Source: Aeromonas encheleia (GTDB lineage Bacteria; Pseudomonadota; Gammaproteobacteria; Enterobacterales; Aeromonadaceae). Taken from it: DNA of 64,000 nucleotides. A program made the position numbers and the translations under genes. Positions 43,283 through 52,665 of the stretch are shown piece after piece. Location of the stretch: contig NZ_LR134376.1 in the NCBI RefSeq assembly GCF_900637545.1, forward strand, positions 401,501 through 465,500. Reading direction: 5' to 3'. Positions within the stretch are counted from its first letter, which is position 1, and each line of letters begins with the position of its first letter. The notes beneath the pieces were generated by a model. It did not search any database. It worked only from the letters and a program-made list of their open reading frames with translations, and had not been told where the DNA came from.

Positions 43283-43762
43283 ATGACGCTAAGCTGGGTG
43301 AAGGGATGGGTCGGTGCCACCGACGGGGACGACAGCATGGCGCACTGGAAGCAGCAGACGCTCCGCGGCAATCGCCATTTCGATGCCGGTGAGCATGCCA
43401 GGGCGCTCGACCATTACCAGCAGGCGCTGTGGCTGGCCCGTCAGCAGTTCGCCGGCTGGCACGACGCGGACGAAGCCGTGGCCGCCCTGGTGGTGGCGCA
43501 CCACAACCTGGCGGATCTGCTGGTGGCCATGACGCTGCCGGACCGGGCCGCCGACCTGCTGTGCCACATCCACGACTGCCTGCTGGCCACCAGCCAGTCC
43601 CCCGCCTGTCCGGCGCCGCTGCGGGCCTCCGCCCTGCGTCACAGCCGCAACACCCATACCGAGCTGCTCGCCTTCGTGCGCCGGCACGGCAGCCACGACG
43701 GCATTCAACGCTGCCTCGGCCAATGCCTGTGTCAGGCCGAGCCAGCCTCCCGACTGCATTGA
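43283..43762 (+). CDS. Tetratricopeptide-like protein preceding sodA
   Basis: 159 residues. [31 protein letters not shown] is a TPR-like helix pair, followed by [24 protein letters not shown]. It has a Cys-containing C terminus ([10 protein letters not shown]). Similar small TPR-like genes precede sodA in Vibrio and Pseudomonas under Fur control. Function unknown; it may help SodA metallation or stability. ATG 43283 is 17 bp after the Fur box; a start at ATG 43337 (MAHWKQQ) would remove the first 18 residues. Confidence 0.75.
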   Translation: MTLSWVKGWVGATDGDDSMAHWKQQTLRGNRHFDAGEHARALDHYQQALWLARQQFAGWHDADEAVAALVVAHHNLADLLVAMTLPDRAADLLCHIHDCLLATSQSPACPAPLRASALRHSRNTHTELLAFVRRHGSHDGIQRCLGQCLCQAEPASRLH

Positions 43763-43784
43763 TCCCAAGAAGAGAGAGACGAAC

Positions 43785-44399
43785 ATGAGCCATACCCTGC
43801 CTGCCCTGCCCTATGCCTACGATGCGCTTGAGCCTCATATCGATGCGCTGACCATGGAGATCCATCACAGCCGTCACCATCAGACCTACATCACCAACCT
43901 CAACCTCGCGCTGGAAGTGGCGCCCGCATTCGCGGCCCTGCCGGTGGACGAGCTGCTGCTGAGCTTCGACAGCCTGCCGGCCAAGGTGCAAGGGGCGGTG
44001 CGCAACCATGGTGGCGGCCACGCCAACCATAGCCTGTTCTGGCAGGTGATGAGCCCGCAGGGGGGCGGCGAGCCCGGTGGCGAGCTGGCCGAGGCGATAG
44101 TGCGGGATCTGGGGGGGCTGGATGCCTTCAAGCAGGCCTTCACCCAGGCGGCGCTGAGCCGCTTCGGCAGCGGCTGGGCCTGGCTGGTGGTGGACAAGGA
44201 GGGCAAGTTGCGGGTGGAGAGCAGCGCCAACCAGGACAGCCCCCTGATGCAGGGCCAGGTGCCCATCCTGGGGCTGGACGTGTGGGAGCACGCCTACTAC
44301 CTCAAGTACCAGAACAAGCGCCCCGACTACATCGCCGCCTTCTACAAGGTGGTCGACTGGCCTGAGGTGGCGCGTCGCTACCGGCTGGCGCTGGCCTGA
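43785..44399 (+). CDS. sodA: Manganese superoxide dismutase
   Basis: 204 residues. Metal ligands are the His of [12 protein letters not shown], His of [13 protein letters not shown], and Asp/His of [22 protein letters not shown]. The [11 protein letters not shown] and DVWEHAYY patterns fit the Mn-type. It converts superoxide to hydrogen peroxide in the cytoplasm. The gene lies 22 bp after the TPR-like gene and is controlled by the Fur box. Confidence 0.95.
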   Translation: MSHTLPALPYAYDALEPHIDALTMEIHHSRHHQTYITNLNLALEVAPAFAALPVDELLLSFDSLPAKVQGAVRNHGGGHANHSLFWQVMSPQGGGEPGGELAEAIVRDLGGLDAFKQAFTQAALSRFGSGWAWLVVDKEGKLRVESSANQDSPLMQGQVPILGLDVWEHAYYLKYQNKRPDYIAAFYKVVDWPEVARRYRLALA

Positions 44400-44426
44400 G
44401 CCTTCTCCTTTTCTGCCCTCATAAAG

Positions 44427-44460
44427 CAAGAGACCCGCCTGATGGCGGGTCTCTTGTTTC
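44427..44460. terminator. Terminator after sodA
   Basis: AAGAGACCCGCC and GGCGGGTCTCTT around TGAT, then GTTTCT. Strong. Confidence 0.9.
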
Positions 44461-44467
44461 TGTCTGC

Positions 44468-45490
44468 TCAGGGGGCGGTTGCCGTCGCCGCACTGGTTGC
44501 CGTCGCCGCACTGGTTGCCGTTGCCGCGCTGGTTGCCGATGCCGCACTGGTTGCCGTTGCCGCGCTGGTTGCCGATGCCGCACTGGTTGCCGTTGCCGCA
44601 CTGGTTGCCGTTGCCGCACTGGTTGCCGTTGCCGCGCTGGTTGCCGTTGCCGCGCTGGTTGCCGTTGCCGCGCTGGTTGCCGATGCCGCGCTGGTTGCCG
44701 TTGCCGCGCTGGTTGCCGATGCTGCGCTGGTTGCCGTCGCCGCACTGGCTGCCTTGTCGAGCGGCTTCTGCACCGGCGCCACCGGGGGGATCGGCAGGCA
44801 GGGCTGGCTGGCGCCTATGGTGCTCAGGGCCTGGCAGGGGATGGGACCGCCGATGACGATGGGCTCGCCGAGGAACTTGGGCCCCTTGTCCAGCACATAG
44901 AGATCGAGCAGCCCCATCAGCCGGGCGAATACCTCGCGTACCCGGGTCTTGATGCCCTGATAGGCGCTGGGATCCAGGGCGTTGAAGCCGACTGCCTCGA
45001 TGCCGAAGTGGCGGGCGATGAAGATGGCGCGCTCGTTGTGGAAGGCCTGCGACACCACGGTGAAGTGGGCCTGACCGAACACCTCCTTGGCGCGCACTAT
45101 GGAGTCCAGGGTACGGAAGCCCGCGTAGTCGCTGTAGATGGCGCTGGCCGGGATGCCGGCCTGGATCAGGGCCCGCCGCATCTGGCGCGGCTCGTTGTAC
45201 TGCACGGTGGCGTTGTCGCCGGAGACCAGGATGTAGTCCACCTTGCCGTTGTTGTAGAGCTCGGCGGCGGCCTTGATCCGGTATTTGAAGTAGTGGTTCG
45301 GGCTGCCCCCGATCAGGTACTTGGAGGTGCCGAGCACCAGGGCGACCCGGTTGTAGGGCACGGCATCGACGTCGTCATAGGTGTAGTGACGGGCGTCCGA
45401 GACTGTCCACTCGCTGTAGCCCAGCAGCGCAATGGCAGAGGCCAGCAGCAGGCAGAGGCCGGCGAGCAGGATCTTGGCAAACTTCTTCAT
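44468..45490 (-). CDS. sanA: SanA/YdcF-type DUF218 membrane protein with a repetitive Ala/Thr/Ser tail
   Basis: 340 residues against about 240 in E. coli SanA. One N-terminal transmembrane segment is followed by the DUF218 domain: RVALVLGTSKYLIGG, YFKYRIKAAAELYNNGKVDYILVSGDNA, SDYAGFRTLDSIVRAKEVFG, VSQAFHNERAIFIAR. SanA affects envelope permeability and vancomycin resistance. The last ~95 residues are 15 six-residue units of the type A-A-[T/S]-A-T-S, an unusual extension probably in the periplasm. The 3' part of the gene is a DNA minisatellite. ATG 45490 gives the SanA start MKKFAKILL. Confidence 0.87.
   Translation of the reverse strand: MKKFAKILLAGLCLLLASAIALLGYSEWTVSDARHYTYDDVDAVPYNRVALVLGTSKYLIGGSPNHYFKYRIKAAAELYNNGKVDYILVSGDNATVQYNEPRQMRRALIQAGIPASAIYSDYAGFRTLDSIVRAKEVFGQAHFTVVSQAFHNERAIFIARHFGIEAVGFNALDPSAYQGIKTRVREVFARLMGLLDLYVLDKGPKFLGEPIVIGGPIPCQALSTIGASQPCLPIPPVAPVQKPLDKAASAATATSAASATSAATATSAASATSAATATSAATATSAATATSAATATSAATATSAASATSAATATSAASATSAATATSAATATSAATATAP
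44478..44747 (-). repeat. 18-bp in-frame minisatellite, 15 units
   Basis: Fifteen 18-bp units of the type GTTGCCGNNGCCGCNCTG run head to tail in the 3' end of sanA. Third-position and one codon position vary (GTT/GTC/GAT, CGC/CAC), so units differ while keeping frame. Copy number should vary between strains. Confidence 0.95.
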
Positions 45491-45642
45491 GCGCGGTGCG
45501 GTTCGGGTCTGAAATAAGGGGGAACAGGGAGCCATTCTATTACAACTTGGCGTCCGGCGTCAGGCCTGATAGCCGCCGATGGCGTCACTCGGGCAGAGAC
45601 TGTCGTGGGCGGGCGATCTTTGCACAGCCTGGACCCAAGAGA

Positions 45643-45664
45643 AGGGGCAGCCCTGGCTGCCCCT
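45643..45664 (-). terminator. Terminator of the collagenase gene
   Basis: AGGGGCAGCC and GGCTGCCCCT with loop CT; followed on the minus strand by TTCTCTT. Confidence 0.7.
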
Positions 45665-45681
45665 GTCTGTTCGCCCGCTCA

Positions 45682-48426
45682 TCAGTGGGAGGAGTCGTTG
45701 GCCTTGCAGTCGTCAGAGTCCCGGTTGCTCTCCCACCAGGGCAGCAGGTCGTTACTTAGCCAGCTCTGGTAGGCCTCGCTGTCATCGGCGATCAGCTGAT
45801 CCAGCCCGGCCTCGAAGGCACTCATCGCCTGCGCCTGATCCGGGTTGCGCAGGGCCTGGGCCAGCGCCAGCCAGCTGGCGCCGCGGCCGGTCTCGCTGAG
45901 GAAGCGGTGCACCGTGTAGGACCAGGAGTAGACCAGCTCCCCCCCCTTGTCGTAATCCAGGTGCAGTATGTCGGCCAGGCCGGGTCGCTCGGTGGCCGGG
46001 CGGGCCGCCACATTGTCCAGGCCGCGGGCGAAGCACTGGCCGTGGGCGACGAACTCCGCCAGCCCCTCCGCCCACCAGGTGGTGCGGTTGAGGGGGTAGT
46101 GGCCGAAGCTGCCGTACTGGTTGAAGCGACCATCCAGGTAGTGCACGTACTCGTGGCGCAGGTTCCACACCTGGAAGGCGGGGCGTTTCCACTCTGCCTC
46201 ATAGGCGAAGAAGCGGGCCTGGTTGCCGGGGCGGGCCGGATCCCCCTCGAGGTAGATGCCGCCGTTGTCGGTGGAGACGCCGCCAAACAGGGCGCCGCCG
46301 TAGCGCTGCCAGTCGGCGGAGGAGTCGAAGATCACCAGCTCCAGCGCCTCGTTGTTGTCATCCGCCACCGGCTGCCAGCCGGTCTCCAGTTGCTGGTGGA
46401 ACTGCTGCTCCTCGGCGCCCAGCTCGCGGCAGATGCCGTCGGCCTGGGTCTGGGTCAGATCCTGGGCGCGCAGGCGCAGGGTCGGTGAGCAGGTGTGCTC
46501 GAACGGCAGTATGTCTTCCACCCGTATTGGGGTGCAGAGTCCGGCGAAGTCACCGCTGATGCAGGCCTCGGCGGTGCGATCCGTGTAGGTCAGGTAGTAG
46601 GTGGAGAGGGTCAGCGACATGTCTGCCAGCAGATCCTGGCTCTGGGAGCCCCCAGGGAGCAGGCCGTGATGGCGGATCAGGGCGATGACGGAGTCATCCA
46701 GCAGCTTGCGATAGCCGTCGCTTTCATCGGGCCTGGTATGGCGGGCGACCCGGTAGAGGCGGGTGTAGGCATCGAGCACATTGTTGATCAGGAACAGATC
46801 CTTGCCGCTGCGGCCCTGCCACAGGGACAGCTCGCTCATGCCGAGGGCGTGCAGCTGGCGGCGCAGCGCCTCATCCTGCTGGCGGAAGTCGGCGGCGAAG
46901 GCCTCGCTATGGTCGCTGGCGAAGTCGATTAAGTTAAGCAGATCGAACAGCCCGGTCGCCCAGGCTGGGCGGCCGTTGATTTCGCCGGCATGCAGGGTGC
47001 TGTAGGCCAGCATCTGGTTGAACTGGCCGAGCAGGGTGCCGAAGCGGCTCTGCACTGCCGGGCTCCGGAACTGGCCGTGCAGGGCGATGCTCCAGGCGCC
47101 GATGACGGTACCCACCTCGTCGCTGGTCTGCTCCGGGTAGAGCAGCTGATGGGCGCCGAGGGCGGTCAGTGCCTCGGCCAGCGCCTCGGCGGCGGCCGGG
47201 CCGTCTTCCCTGTGCTTGCCGTAGTTGTGGTAGTTGTGGGCGCGCACGTATTCCAGCAGCAGCTTCATGGCCGGATGGGCGGGCTGATTGGCCGCCAGCA
47301 GGCTCTGGATGCCGCGCGACACCGCCAGCAGCTTGCGGTCGTCGTGGCCGTAGTTCTCCTGCCAGACGGGAGCGGGCTGGCCGCTGGCGTCCTGCACTAT
47401 CTGGCTGGCCTCGGCATCCAGCAGCTCGGTGTCAGGCAGATCCGGCTCCGAGCAGGCGCGGCCATCGGCACGGCGGCAGTCGAGCTGCTCCTCCACGCTG
47501 GCCAGCACTATGGGGCGATTGAGCACCCGGCTCTCCTGCCACTCGGCGGTTTCCGGCAGGACCTGCCACTCGCTGCCACCGACTGGGTACTGATAACCGC
47601 TGTCTTTGAGCACCACCTGCACCTCGCTGCCGGCGGGCAGAGTCTGGCGGCAGATCCGGTAGCTGATGGTCTTGTCCCCCTCCTGACGGGTCTGGGGCTG
47701 GTCGCACTCCTGCTGGGCCTTGGCCTCGTCCAGCTGCCAGCTATATTGGCGCCAGACGTGCAGCTCGCTCACCTGGCGGGCGGCCTGACTGCCCGCCACC
47801 GGCTGCAGGCGGAAGAAGATCTGATCGAGCCGGCCATCCCGCTCGTTGGGGGTCTCCTCCAGCACGCTCAGCTGCTGCCAGTCCTGCGGCCTGTATTGCC
47901 AAACCTGCTCGGCGCAGCGGCCCTCGGCATCGAGCTCGCAGCGATCCAGCTCTCGCTCGCTGTGACCCAGGATGATGCGCTCGGCAAGGGGCAGCCGATC
48001 CTGACGGGGGGCGGTCGGGGTGCCAGCCAGTGGCTCCCAGCGCCCCTGCTGCAGGCCATAGCCGAAGTCATAGCTGCTGGCCGGGATGGCCTTGCCGGCC
48101 GGTACCGCCTGCTCGCAGCTGAGGTAGCGGATCTGCCAGCCCTGCTCGACCCTGAGCCGCGGCTCGCCGCATTGCTGCTCCCCCAGGGCGGCCAGATCGG
48201 TCTCGCGCCAGTCGAAGCGGCGATAGACCCGCAGCTGCTGATAGGGGGCGCCGGCGTCACGGGCGCTCAGCTCGTAGGCCACTTCGGTGATGCCATCCCC
48301 CAGCTGGCGGCTCGATTCGCCGTTCAGCCGGTATTGCTGCCAGTCGGGGGAGTAGTTGGCCAGCGCCGAGGTGGCGAGCAGGCCGGGGGCTGCCAATAGC
48401 AGCAGTCGGGTACCCAGGTGGTTCAT
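45682..48426 (-). CDS. Secreted collagenase, peptidase family M9
   Basis: 914 residues. Signal peptide MNHLGTRLLLLAAPGLLATSALA. The catalytic zinc motif HEYVH lies near residues 757-761, with the third ligand Glu in WWAEGLAEFVAHG, as in M9 enzymes. An activator-like region precedes the peptidase domain. Cysteine pairs suggest disulfides. It is probably exported by type II secretion and degrades collagen or gelatin, a virulence-related exoenzyme. AAAGGGATC precedes the start; ATG 48429 is an alternative one codon upstream. Confidence 0.9.
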   Translation of the reverse strand: MNHLGTRLLLLAAPGLLATSALANYSPDWQQYRLNGESSRQLGDGITEVAYELSARDAGAPYQQLRVYRRFDWRETDLAALGEQQCGEPRLRVEQGWQIRYLSCEQAVPAGKAIPASSYDFGYGLQQGRWEPLAGTPTAPRQDRLPLAERIILGHSERELDRCELDAEGRCAEQVWQYRPQDWQQLSVLEETPNERDGRLDQIFFRLQPVAGSQAARQVSELHVWRQYSWQLDEAKAQQECDQPQTRQEGDKTISYRICRQTLPAGSEVQVVLKDSGYQYPVGGSEWQVLPETAEWQESRVLNRPIVLASVEEQLDCRRADGRACSEPDLPDTELLDAEASQIVQDASGQPAPVWQENYGHDDRKLLAVSRGIQSLLAANQPAHPAMKLLLEYVRAHNYHNYGKHREDGPAAAEALAEALTALGAHQLLYPEQTSDEVGTVIGAWSIALHGQFRSPAVQSRFGTLLGQFNQMLAYSTLHAGEINGRPAWATGLFDLLNLIDFASDHSEAFAADFRQQDEALRRQLHALGMSELSLWQGRSGKDLFLINNVLDAYTRLYRVARHTRPDESDGYRKLLDDSVIALIRHHGLLPGGSQSQDLLADMSLTLSTYYLTYTDRTAEACISGDFAGLCTPIRVEDILPFEHTCSPTLRLRAQDLTQTQADGICRELGAEEQQFHQQLETGWQPVADDNNEALELVIFDSSADWQRYGGALFGGVSTDNGGIYLEGDPARPGNQARFFAYEAEWKRPAFQVWNLRHEYVHYLDGRFNQYGSFGHYPLNRTTWWAEGLAEFVAHGQCFARGLDNVAARPATERPGLADILHLDYDKGGELVYSWSYTVHRFLSETGRGASWLALAQALRNPDQAQAMSAFEAGLDQLIADDSEAYQSWLSNDLLPWWESNRDSDDCKANDSSH

Positions 48427-48536
48427 CATGATCCCTTTGGTGGAAAGTGGACGTGGGGGACCAGACAGGGTATTGGGCTTCAAAGGAATATCAATTGGCC
48501 AGATGGCGCAAGGGGAGCTCCTAGCCGGGGAACAAC

Positions 48537-48567
48537 ATCAAAAAAACAGCCCCATAAGGGGCCGTAT
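48537..48567 (-). terminator. Terminator of the men operon
   Basis: On the minus strand, GGCCCC and GGGGC(T) flank TTAT, followed by GTTTTTTTG, at the end of the menF-D-H-B-C-E block. Confidence 0.88.
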
Positions 48568-48604
48568 CGATAGCAAGGGCTCAGCCCCAGATGGGGGGCC
48601 AGTA

Positions 48605-50014
48605 TCAGAGGCGCGGTTGCAGGCTGGCGGCCAGCTTGCTGCGGGAGGGCTTCAGGCTGCCGCCGAGATCCGGCCAGGGCAGCCAGCGGTCCGGCACCAT
48701 AAAGCCAGGTAATGACTGCCTGATCCAGGCGGCCAGCTCGTCATGGGGCACCGGCTCGCCGTGCCAGTCGATGAAGGCGGCGGGGCGCTGCCCCCACTCC
48801 TCACTGGGGATGGGCACCACCAGCGCCTGGGCCACGGCGCCGTGATCCACCAGCCGCTGCTCTATGGTCTCGGGCTGGATGTTCTCGCCGCCGGAGATGA
48901 AGAGGTTGTCGAGCCGCCCCTCCACCACCAGCTCCCCGGCCGGGGTGAAGTGGCCCTTGTCGCGGGTGTGGAACCAGCCCTCCTCGTCCAGCGGCCGCTC
49001 CAGGGCGCCGGCCTTGAAGTAACCGGCGAACAGGGTGGCGCCCCGCACGCAGATCTCCCCCTGCCGGATGCAGAGCTCCCGCCCCGGCAACGGCCGCCCG
49101 ACCACCCCGGGGGCGGCCGGCAGGCCGGTGCAGACCTGGCTGCCCATCTCCGACAGGCCATAACTCGACTTGGGGGTGAAGCCAAGCTCGCCGAGGCGGC
49201 TCACCAGCGGCTGAGGGATGGCGGCGCCGCCGAGCAGCAGCTCGCGCAAACGGGTGCGGGCGGGATCGAAGCCCTGCGCCAGCAGGCGCCAGAGCTGGGT
49301 CGGCACCAGCGAGAGGTGGGTGATCGGCTGGCATTCGAGGCGATCCTTGAGGGACCGGCTGCGATCGTCCAGCACCAGGCAGGCCCCCGCCAGAAAGACC
49401 CGGAACAGGATGGCGTAGCCGCCGACGTGGAACAGCGGCAGGGAGAGCAGCCAGCCGCAGTCGCCATCGAGGGGGAGCAGGGCGGCGGAGCCCCGGGCCG
49501 AGGCCAGGTGGTTGGCGAGGCGGTGTACCACGGCCTTGGGGGTGCCGCTGGAGCCCGAGGTGAGGATCATGTTGCACAGCCGCGCGGGATCCAGCGGCAA
49601 GGGACCGGCATCGGCGCTCAGCGCCGCGCCGAAATCCAGCCGCAGCGGGCGCCAGGGCCCGGCCGGCATCTCGTCCGCCGACCAGAAGGCGGCCACCGCC
49701 AGCTGATGCGCCAGCTCGGCCTGCCGGGTCGGCGGGAAGGCGGGATTGAGCGGGCAGAAGACGATGCCGCTGCGCACGCAGGCCCAGGCCAGCAGGGCAT
49801 CGGCCAGGGCGCCGCGCACCACGGCGGCCAGCCGGTCGCCGGCTGTTAACCCCGCCCGTTCGAGCTGTTGGCAGAGGCCGTTGAGTCGCTCATCGAGCTG
49901 CCGATAGTTGAGGGGATGGTCGCCGTGGATGGCGATCCGCGCCGGCGCCTGGCTGGCCCAGTGGCGCACCGGGCAGGCTTCGGCTGGGGCGTCGGGCCCG
50001 GCGGCGGGCGGCAT
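48605..50014 (-). CDS. menE: O-succinylbenzoate-CoA ligase
   Basis: 469 residues of the AMP-forming acyl-CoA synthetase family. The P-loop is MILTSGSSGTPKAVVH; LLSLPLFHVGGYAI and SLVPTQLWRLL match MenE; the C-terminal domain has GRLDNLFISGGENIQPETIEQ. It activates o-succinylbenzoate for ring closure by MenB. ATG 50014 follows GAGGGGG. GTG 50032 overlaps menC and is in frame (adds 6 residues). Last gene of the operon. Confidence 0.94.
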   Translation of the reverse strand: MPPAAGPDAPAEACPVRHWASQAPARIAIHGDHPLNYRQLDERLNGLCQQLERAGLTAGDRLAAVVRGALADALLAWACVRSGIVFCPLNPAFPPTRQAELAHQLAVAAFWSADEMPAGPWRPLRLDFGAALSADAGPLPLDPARLCNMILTSGSSGTPKAVVHRLANHLASARGSAALLPLDGDCGWLLSLPLFHVGGYAILFRVFLAGACLVLDDRSRSLKDRLECQPITHLSLVPTQLWRLLAQGFDPARTRLRELLLGGAAIPQPLVSRLGELGFTPKSSYGLSEMGSQVCTGLPAAPGVVGRPLPGRELCIRQGEICVRGATLFAGYFKAGALERPLDEEGWFHTRDKGHFTPAGELVVEGRLDNLFISGGENIQPETIEQRLVDHGAVAQALVVPIPSEEWGQRPAAFIDWHGEPVPHDELAAWIRQSLPGFMVPDRWLPWPDLGGSLKPSRSKLAASLQPRL

Positions 50015-50024
50015 GGGGGCCCCC

Positions 50025-50954
50025 TCAATCACGGTGGAACAGGGGCTTGAGCAGCTTCAGATCGGGTTGACCCTGCTTGTCCAGCAGATCCCCCGCCAGC
50101 CAGCGGCGGGTATCCAGGCCAGGGGCCTGATCCGGGGCCCACTCACCGGCGAGGCGGGCGAGCTGACCGAGACCGACGCCGGACTCGAAACAGGAGGAGA
50201 CGATCACCTTGAGTTTCAGCTCACGGGCGCGGGCCACCAGCGCCTCGCTGTTGGCCAGGGCGCCGAGCAGCGTGGGCTTGAGCACCAGCGCCTTGAGCTG
50301 GGGTATGGGCTGCCAGGGCTCGCCCCGGGTCAGCAGCTCGTCCAGCGCCACCGGCATGCCGGTGCGCGCCGCCACGAAGGCGATGTCGTCGAAGCTGGCG
50401 CACAGGTCTTCCAGATATTCGATCCGGTTCGGATCCAGGTGACCGCAGAAGGCCCAGGCCTCCTCGCGGGTCCAGCCCTGGTTGGCATCCAGCACCAGCT
50501 TCAGGTTGGGGCGCCGATCGAGCAGCAGGCGGATCAGCGCCAGCTCGTCCCGCATGGGGTAGCGGGCCACCTTCAGCTTGGCCTTGAGGGGCGTCTCGTG
50601 CAGCCAGATCTTCCAGTTCTTGAGCAGCTCCTGGGGGGAGCCCTGAATGAGGGGATAGGGGTCGGGCAGGGGTGTCGTCTGCGCCGGCCAGTGGCGGCGG
50701 GCGCAGTCGAAGCCAAATTGCACCGAGGGCAGCAAGGGGGCTATGGCTTGCCCCCTTGCCAGTTGTGTCAGGCAGCCGAGCGCCTCGGTCTGGGCCTCGG
50801 CCAGGGTCTCTTTGGAGAAACCGGGCAGGGGGGCTATCTCCCCCCAGCCGTCGTCGATGCGCAGCAACAGGCCCTCTCGCGCCACCTCCACCTTGCCGTG
50901 AAAGGTCAGGGGCTGGGTAAAGGGCAGATGGTAGCGATAGAGGGCGAGTGTCAT
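50025..50954 (-). CDS. menC: o-Succinylbenzoate synthase
   Basis: 309 residues, enolase superfamily. KAKLKVARYP contains the catalytic Lys-x-Lys; LVLDANQGW, YLEDLCASFDD and ALDELL supply the metal-binding Asp/Glu. It dehydrates SHCHC to o-succinylbenzoate. The ATG shares a base with the menB stop (TGATG). Confidence 0.95.
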   Translation of the reverse strand: MTLALYRYHLPFTQPLTFHGKVEVAREGLLLRIDDGWGEIAPLPGFSKETLAEAQTEALGCLTQLARGQAIAPLLPSVQFGFDCARRHWPAQTTPLPDPYPLIQGSPQELLKNWKIWLHETPLKAKLKVARYPMRDELALIRLLLDRRPNLKLVLDANQGWTREEAWAFCGHLDPNRIEYLEDLCASFDDIAFVAARTGMPVALDELLTRGEPWQPIPQLKALVLKPTLLGALANSEALVARARELKLKVIVSSCFESGVGLGQLARLAGEWAPDQAPGLDTRRWLAGDLLDKQGQPDLKLLKPLFHRD

Positions 50955-51814
50955 CAGGGGTTCCGCTTGTATTTGGAGAAGTCGGGACGGCGTTTCTCGT
51001 TGAACGCGTTACGCCCTTCCTGACCCTCTTCGGTCATGTAGAACAGCATGGTGGCATTGCCCGCCAGCTCCTGCAAGCCGGCCTGGCCGTCGCAGTCGGC
51101 GTTCAGCGCCGCCTTGAGGCAGCGCAGCGCCATCGGGCTGTTCTGCAGCATCTCGCGGCACCAGCGCACCGTCTCGCGCTCCAGCTCGGCCAGCGGCACT
51201 ACGGTGTTGACCAGTCCCATGTCGAGGGCCTGCTGGGCGTCGTACATGCGGCACAGGAACCAGATCTCGCGGGCCTTCTTCTGGCCGACGATGCGGGCCA
51301 TGTAGGAGGCACCCCAGCCACCGTCGAAGGAGCCGACCTTGGGGCCGGTCTGACCGAACTGGGCGTTGTCGGCGGCTATGGTCAGATCGCACATCATGTG
51401 CAGCACGTGACCACCGCCGACCGCGTAACCGGCCACCATGGCGACCACGGGTTTCGGGCAGGTGCGGATGTCGCGCTGGAAGTCGAGCACGTTGAGGTGA
51501 TGAGTGCCCTCGTCATCGCGATAGCCACCGTAGTCGCCGCGGATCTTCTGGTCGCCGCCGGCGCAGAACGCCTTCTCGCCGAAGCCGGTGAGGATGATGG
51601 TGCCGATATGATCGTCGTAACGGGCATCGGCCAGCGCCTGCAGCATCTCCTTGACGGTGCGGGGACGGAAGGCGTTGCGCACCTGGGGACGGTTGATGGT
51701 GATCTTGGCAATGCCATCTTGGGACTTGTGATAGAGGATGTCCTCGTAACCGGTGGAGCAATCCTGCCACTCTACGGCGGCATAGAGTTCCGCTTCTGTC
51801 ATTGCTTCAATCAT
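50954..51814 (-). CDS. menB: 1,4-Dihydroxy-2-naphthoyl-CoA synthase
   Basis: 286 residues, crotonase family, very close to E. coli Men[60 protein letters not shown] and [15 protein letters not shown] are diagnostic. It closes the second naphthoquinone ring. ATG 51814 overlaps the menH stop (ATGATTGA). The first 24 nt are a 12-nt imperfect tandem duplication (MIEA then MTEA), so ATG 51802 is an alternative start. Confidence 0.96.
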   Translation of the reverse strand: MIEAMTEAELYAAVEWQDCSTGYEDILYHKSQDGIAKITINRPQVRNAFRPRTVKEMLQALADARYDDHIGTIILTGFGEKAFCAGGDQKIRGDYGGYRDDEGTHHLNVLDFQRDIRTCPKPVVAMVAGYAVGGGHVLHMMCDLTIAADNAQFGQTGPKVGSFDGGWGASYMARIVGQKKAREIWFLCRMYDAQQALDMGLVNTVVPLAELERETVRWCREMLQNSPMALRCLKAALNADCDGQAGLQELAGNATMLFYMTEEGQEGRNAFNEKRRPDFSKYKRNP

Positions 51815-52565
51815 GGAGCTTCTCTTCTGGTTGGTTAACCCACTCCCAAAGGAGTCGGGCAAAAATTTCGGGCTGGTCGGCGTGCAGATTATGGCCGCCA
51901 TCCAGCGTCAAGTGGTTGATATTGCAGCCCAGCTTCACCAGCTGGCAAGCCAGCCGATGGAATTTTTGATCCCGGCTGCCGGAAAGCCAGGTCACCGGCA
52001 GCGATGTGTCGGTCAACCAGGGGGCGAGATCCGGCTGCCTGCCGAGCGACGTCGCCCGTAGCATGGCGGCGACGGCCTGGCCATCGTTGCCGAGACGGCG
52101 GGCGGCCTGACGGGCACGGGCGGCGTCGTCGAGATCGGCGAACACCCCCTGTCGGTACCAGTCGGCCAGCACCTCGGCCAGGGGCTCGCGCTCGAAGCGG
52201 CCGGCCCAGCCCTCGTCGTGTTTGATGCGGGCGGCCCGCTCTGCCTGCGGCAGGCCGGGGTGGCAGTTCTCCAGCAGCAGGGCCTGCAAACCGGCGGGAG
52301 ATTGGCTGGCGTGATAGAGGGCGAGCCGCCCGCCCAGCGAATAGCCCGCCAGCCGATAGCGCACTATGCCGCGCGCCTGCAGCTCACCACAGAGCCACTG
52401 ATGGGCCTGCTCGAAGCCGGTCATCCGCAGCGCCTGGTTGCTGCCGTGGCCCGGCAGATCCAGTGCATGGCAGGGGATCCCCGGCAGGGCCTCAATCACC
52501 GCTTGCCAGTCGCGGCCATCGCCGAGCAGGCCGTGCAGCAGCACTAGCGGTATGTTAGCTGCCAC
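51807..52565 (-). CDS. menH: SHCHC synthase MenH
   Basis: 252 residues, alpha/beta hydrolase fold. [13 protein letters not shown] (oxyanion), [15 protein letters not shown] (Ser nucleophile in GYSLGG), Asp of SGSRDQKF and His of [12 protein letters not shown] form the MenH triad. It eliminates pyruvate from SEPHCHC. It starts at GTG 52565, which overlaps the TAA of the second 36-codon bridging ORF by 11 nt. Confidence 0.92.
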   Translation of the reverse strand: MAANIPLVLLHGLLGDGRDWQAVIEALPGIPCHALDLPGHGSNQALRMTGFEQAHQWLCGELQARGIVRYRLAGYSLGGRLALYHASQSPAGLQALLLENCHPGLPQAERAARIKHDEGWAGRFEREPLAEVLADWYRQGVFADLDDAARARQAARRLGNDGQAVAAMLRATSLGRQPDLAPWLTDTSLPVTWLSGSRDQKFHRLACQLVKLGCNINHLTLDGGHNLHADQPEIFARLLWEWVNQPEEKLHD

Positions 52566-52665
52566 GGATAGCCGCCCCCAGTGCCTTGAGATCCTCGGCC
52601 ACTTCGGTGTTACTCAGCACCTTGATTTCAATCCGCACTGTTGCTGCCTCTGGTTTAGCTGCCAC
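52555..52665 (-). other. 36-codon bridging ORF B between menD and menH
   Basis: It begins at GTG 52665 (MAAKPEAATVRI), which lies on the stop of ORF A, runs through a MenD-like C terminus ([16 protein letters not shown]) and ends at TAA 52557-52555, overlapping the menH GTG by 11 nt. Its first codons copy the menH start; its last 27 copy the menD end. Compared with ORF A, most changes are synonymous. Confidence 0.5.

Noticed and set aside
43759-43788. Bridging frame between the TPR-like gene and sodA starting at TTG
   Set aside because: Start codon weak, no repeat evidence, and a short stop-free frame is expected by chance; not counted among the relay cases.
44442-44900. Plus-strand frame through the sanA minisatellite (VAALVA repeats)
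   Set aside because: The minus-strand frame has the SanA domain, a start and signal anchor; the plus frame is only the complement of the repeat.
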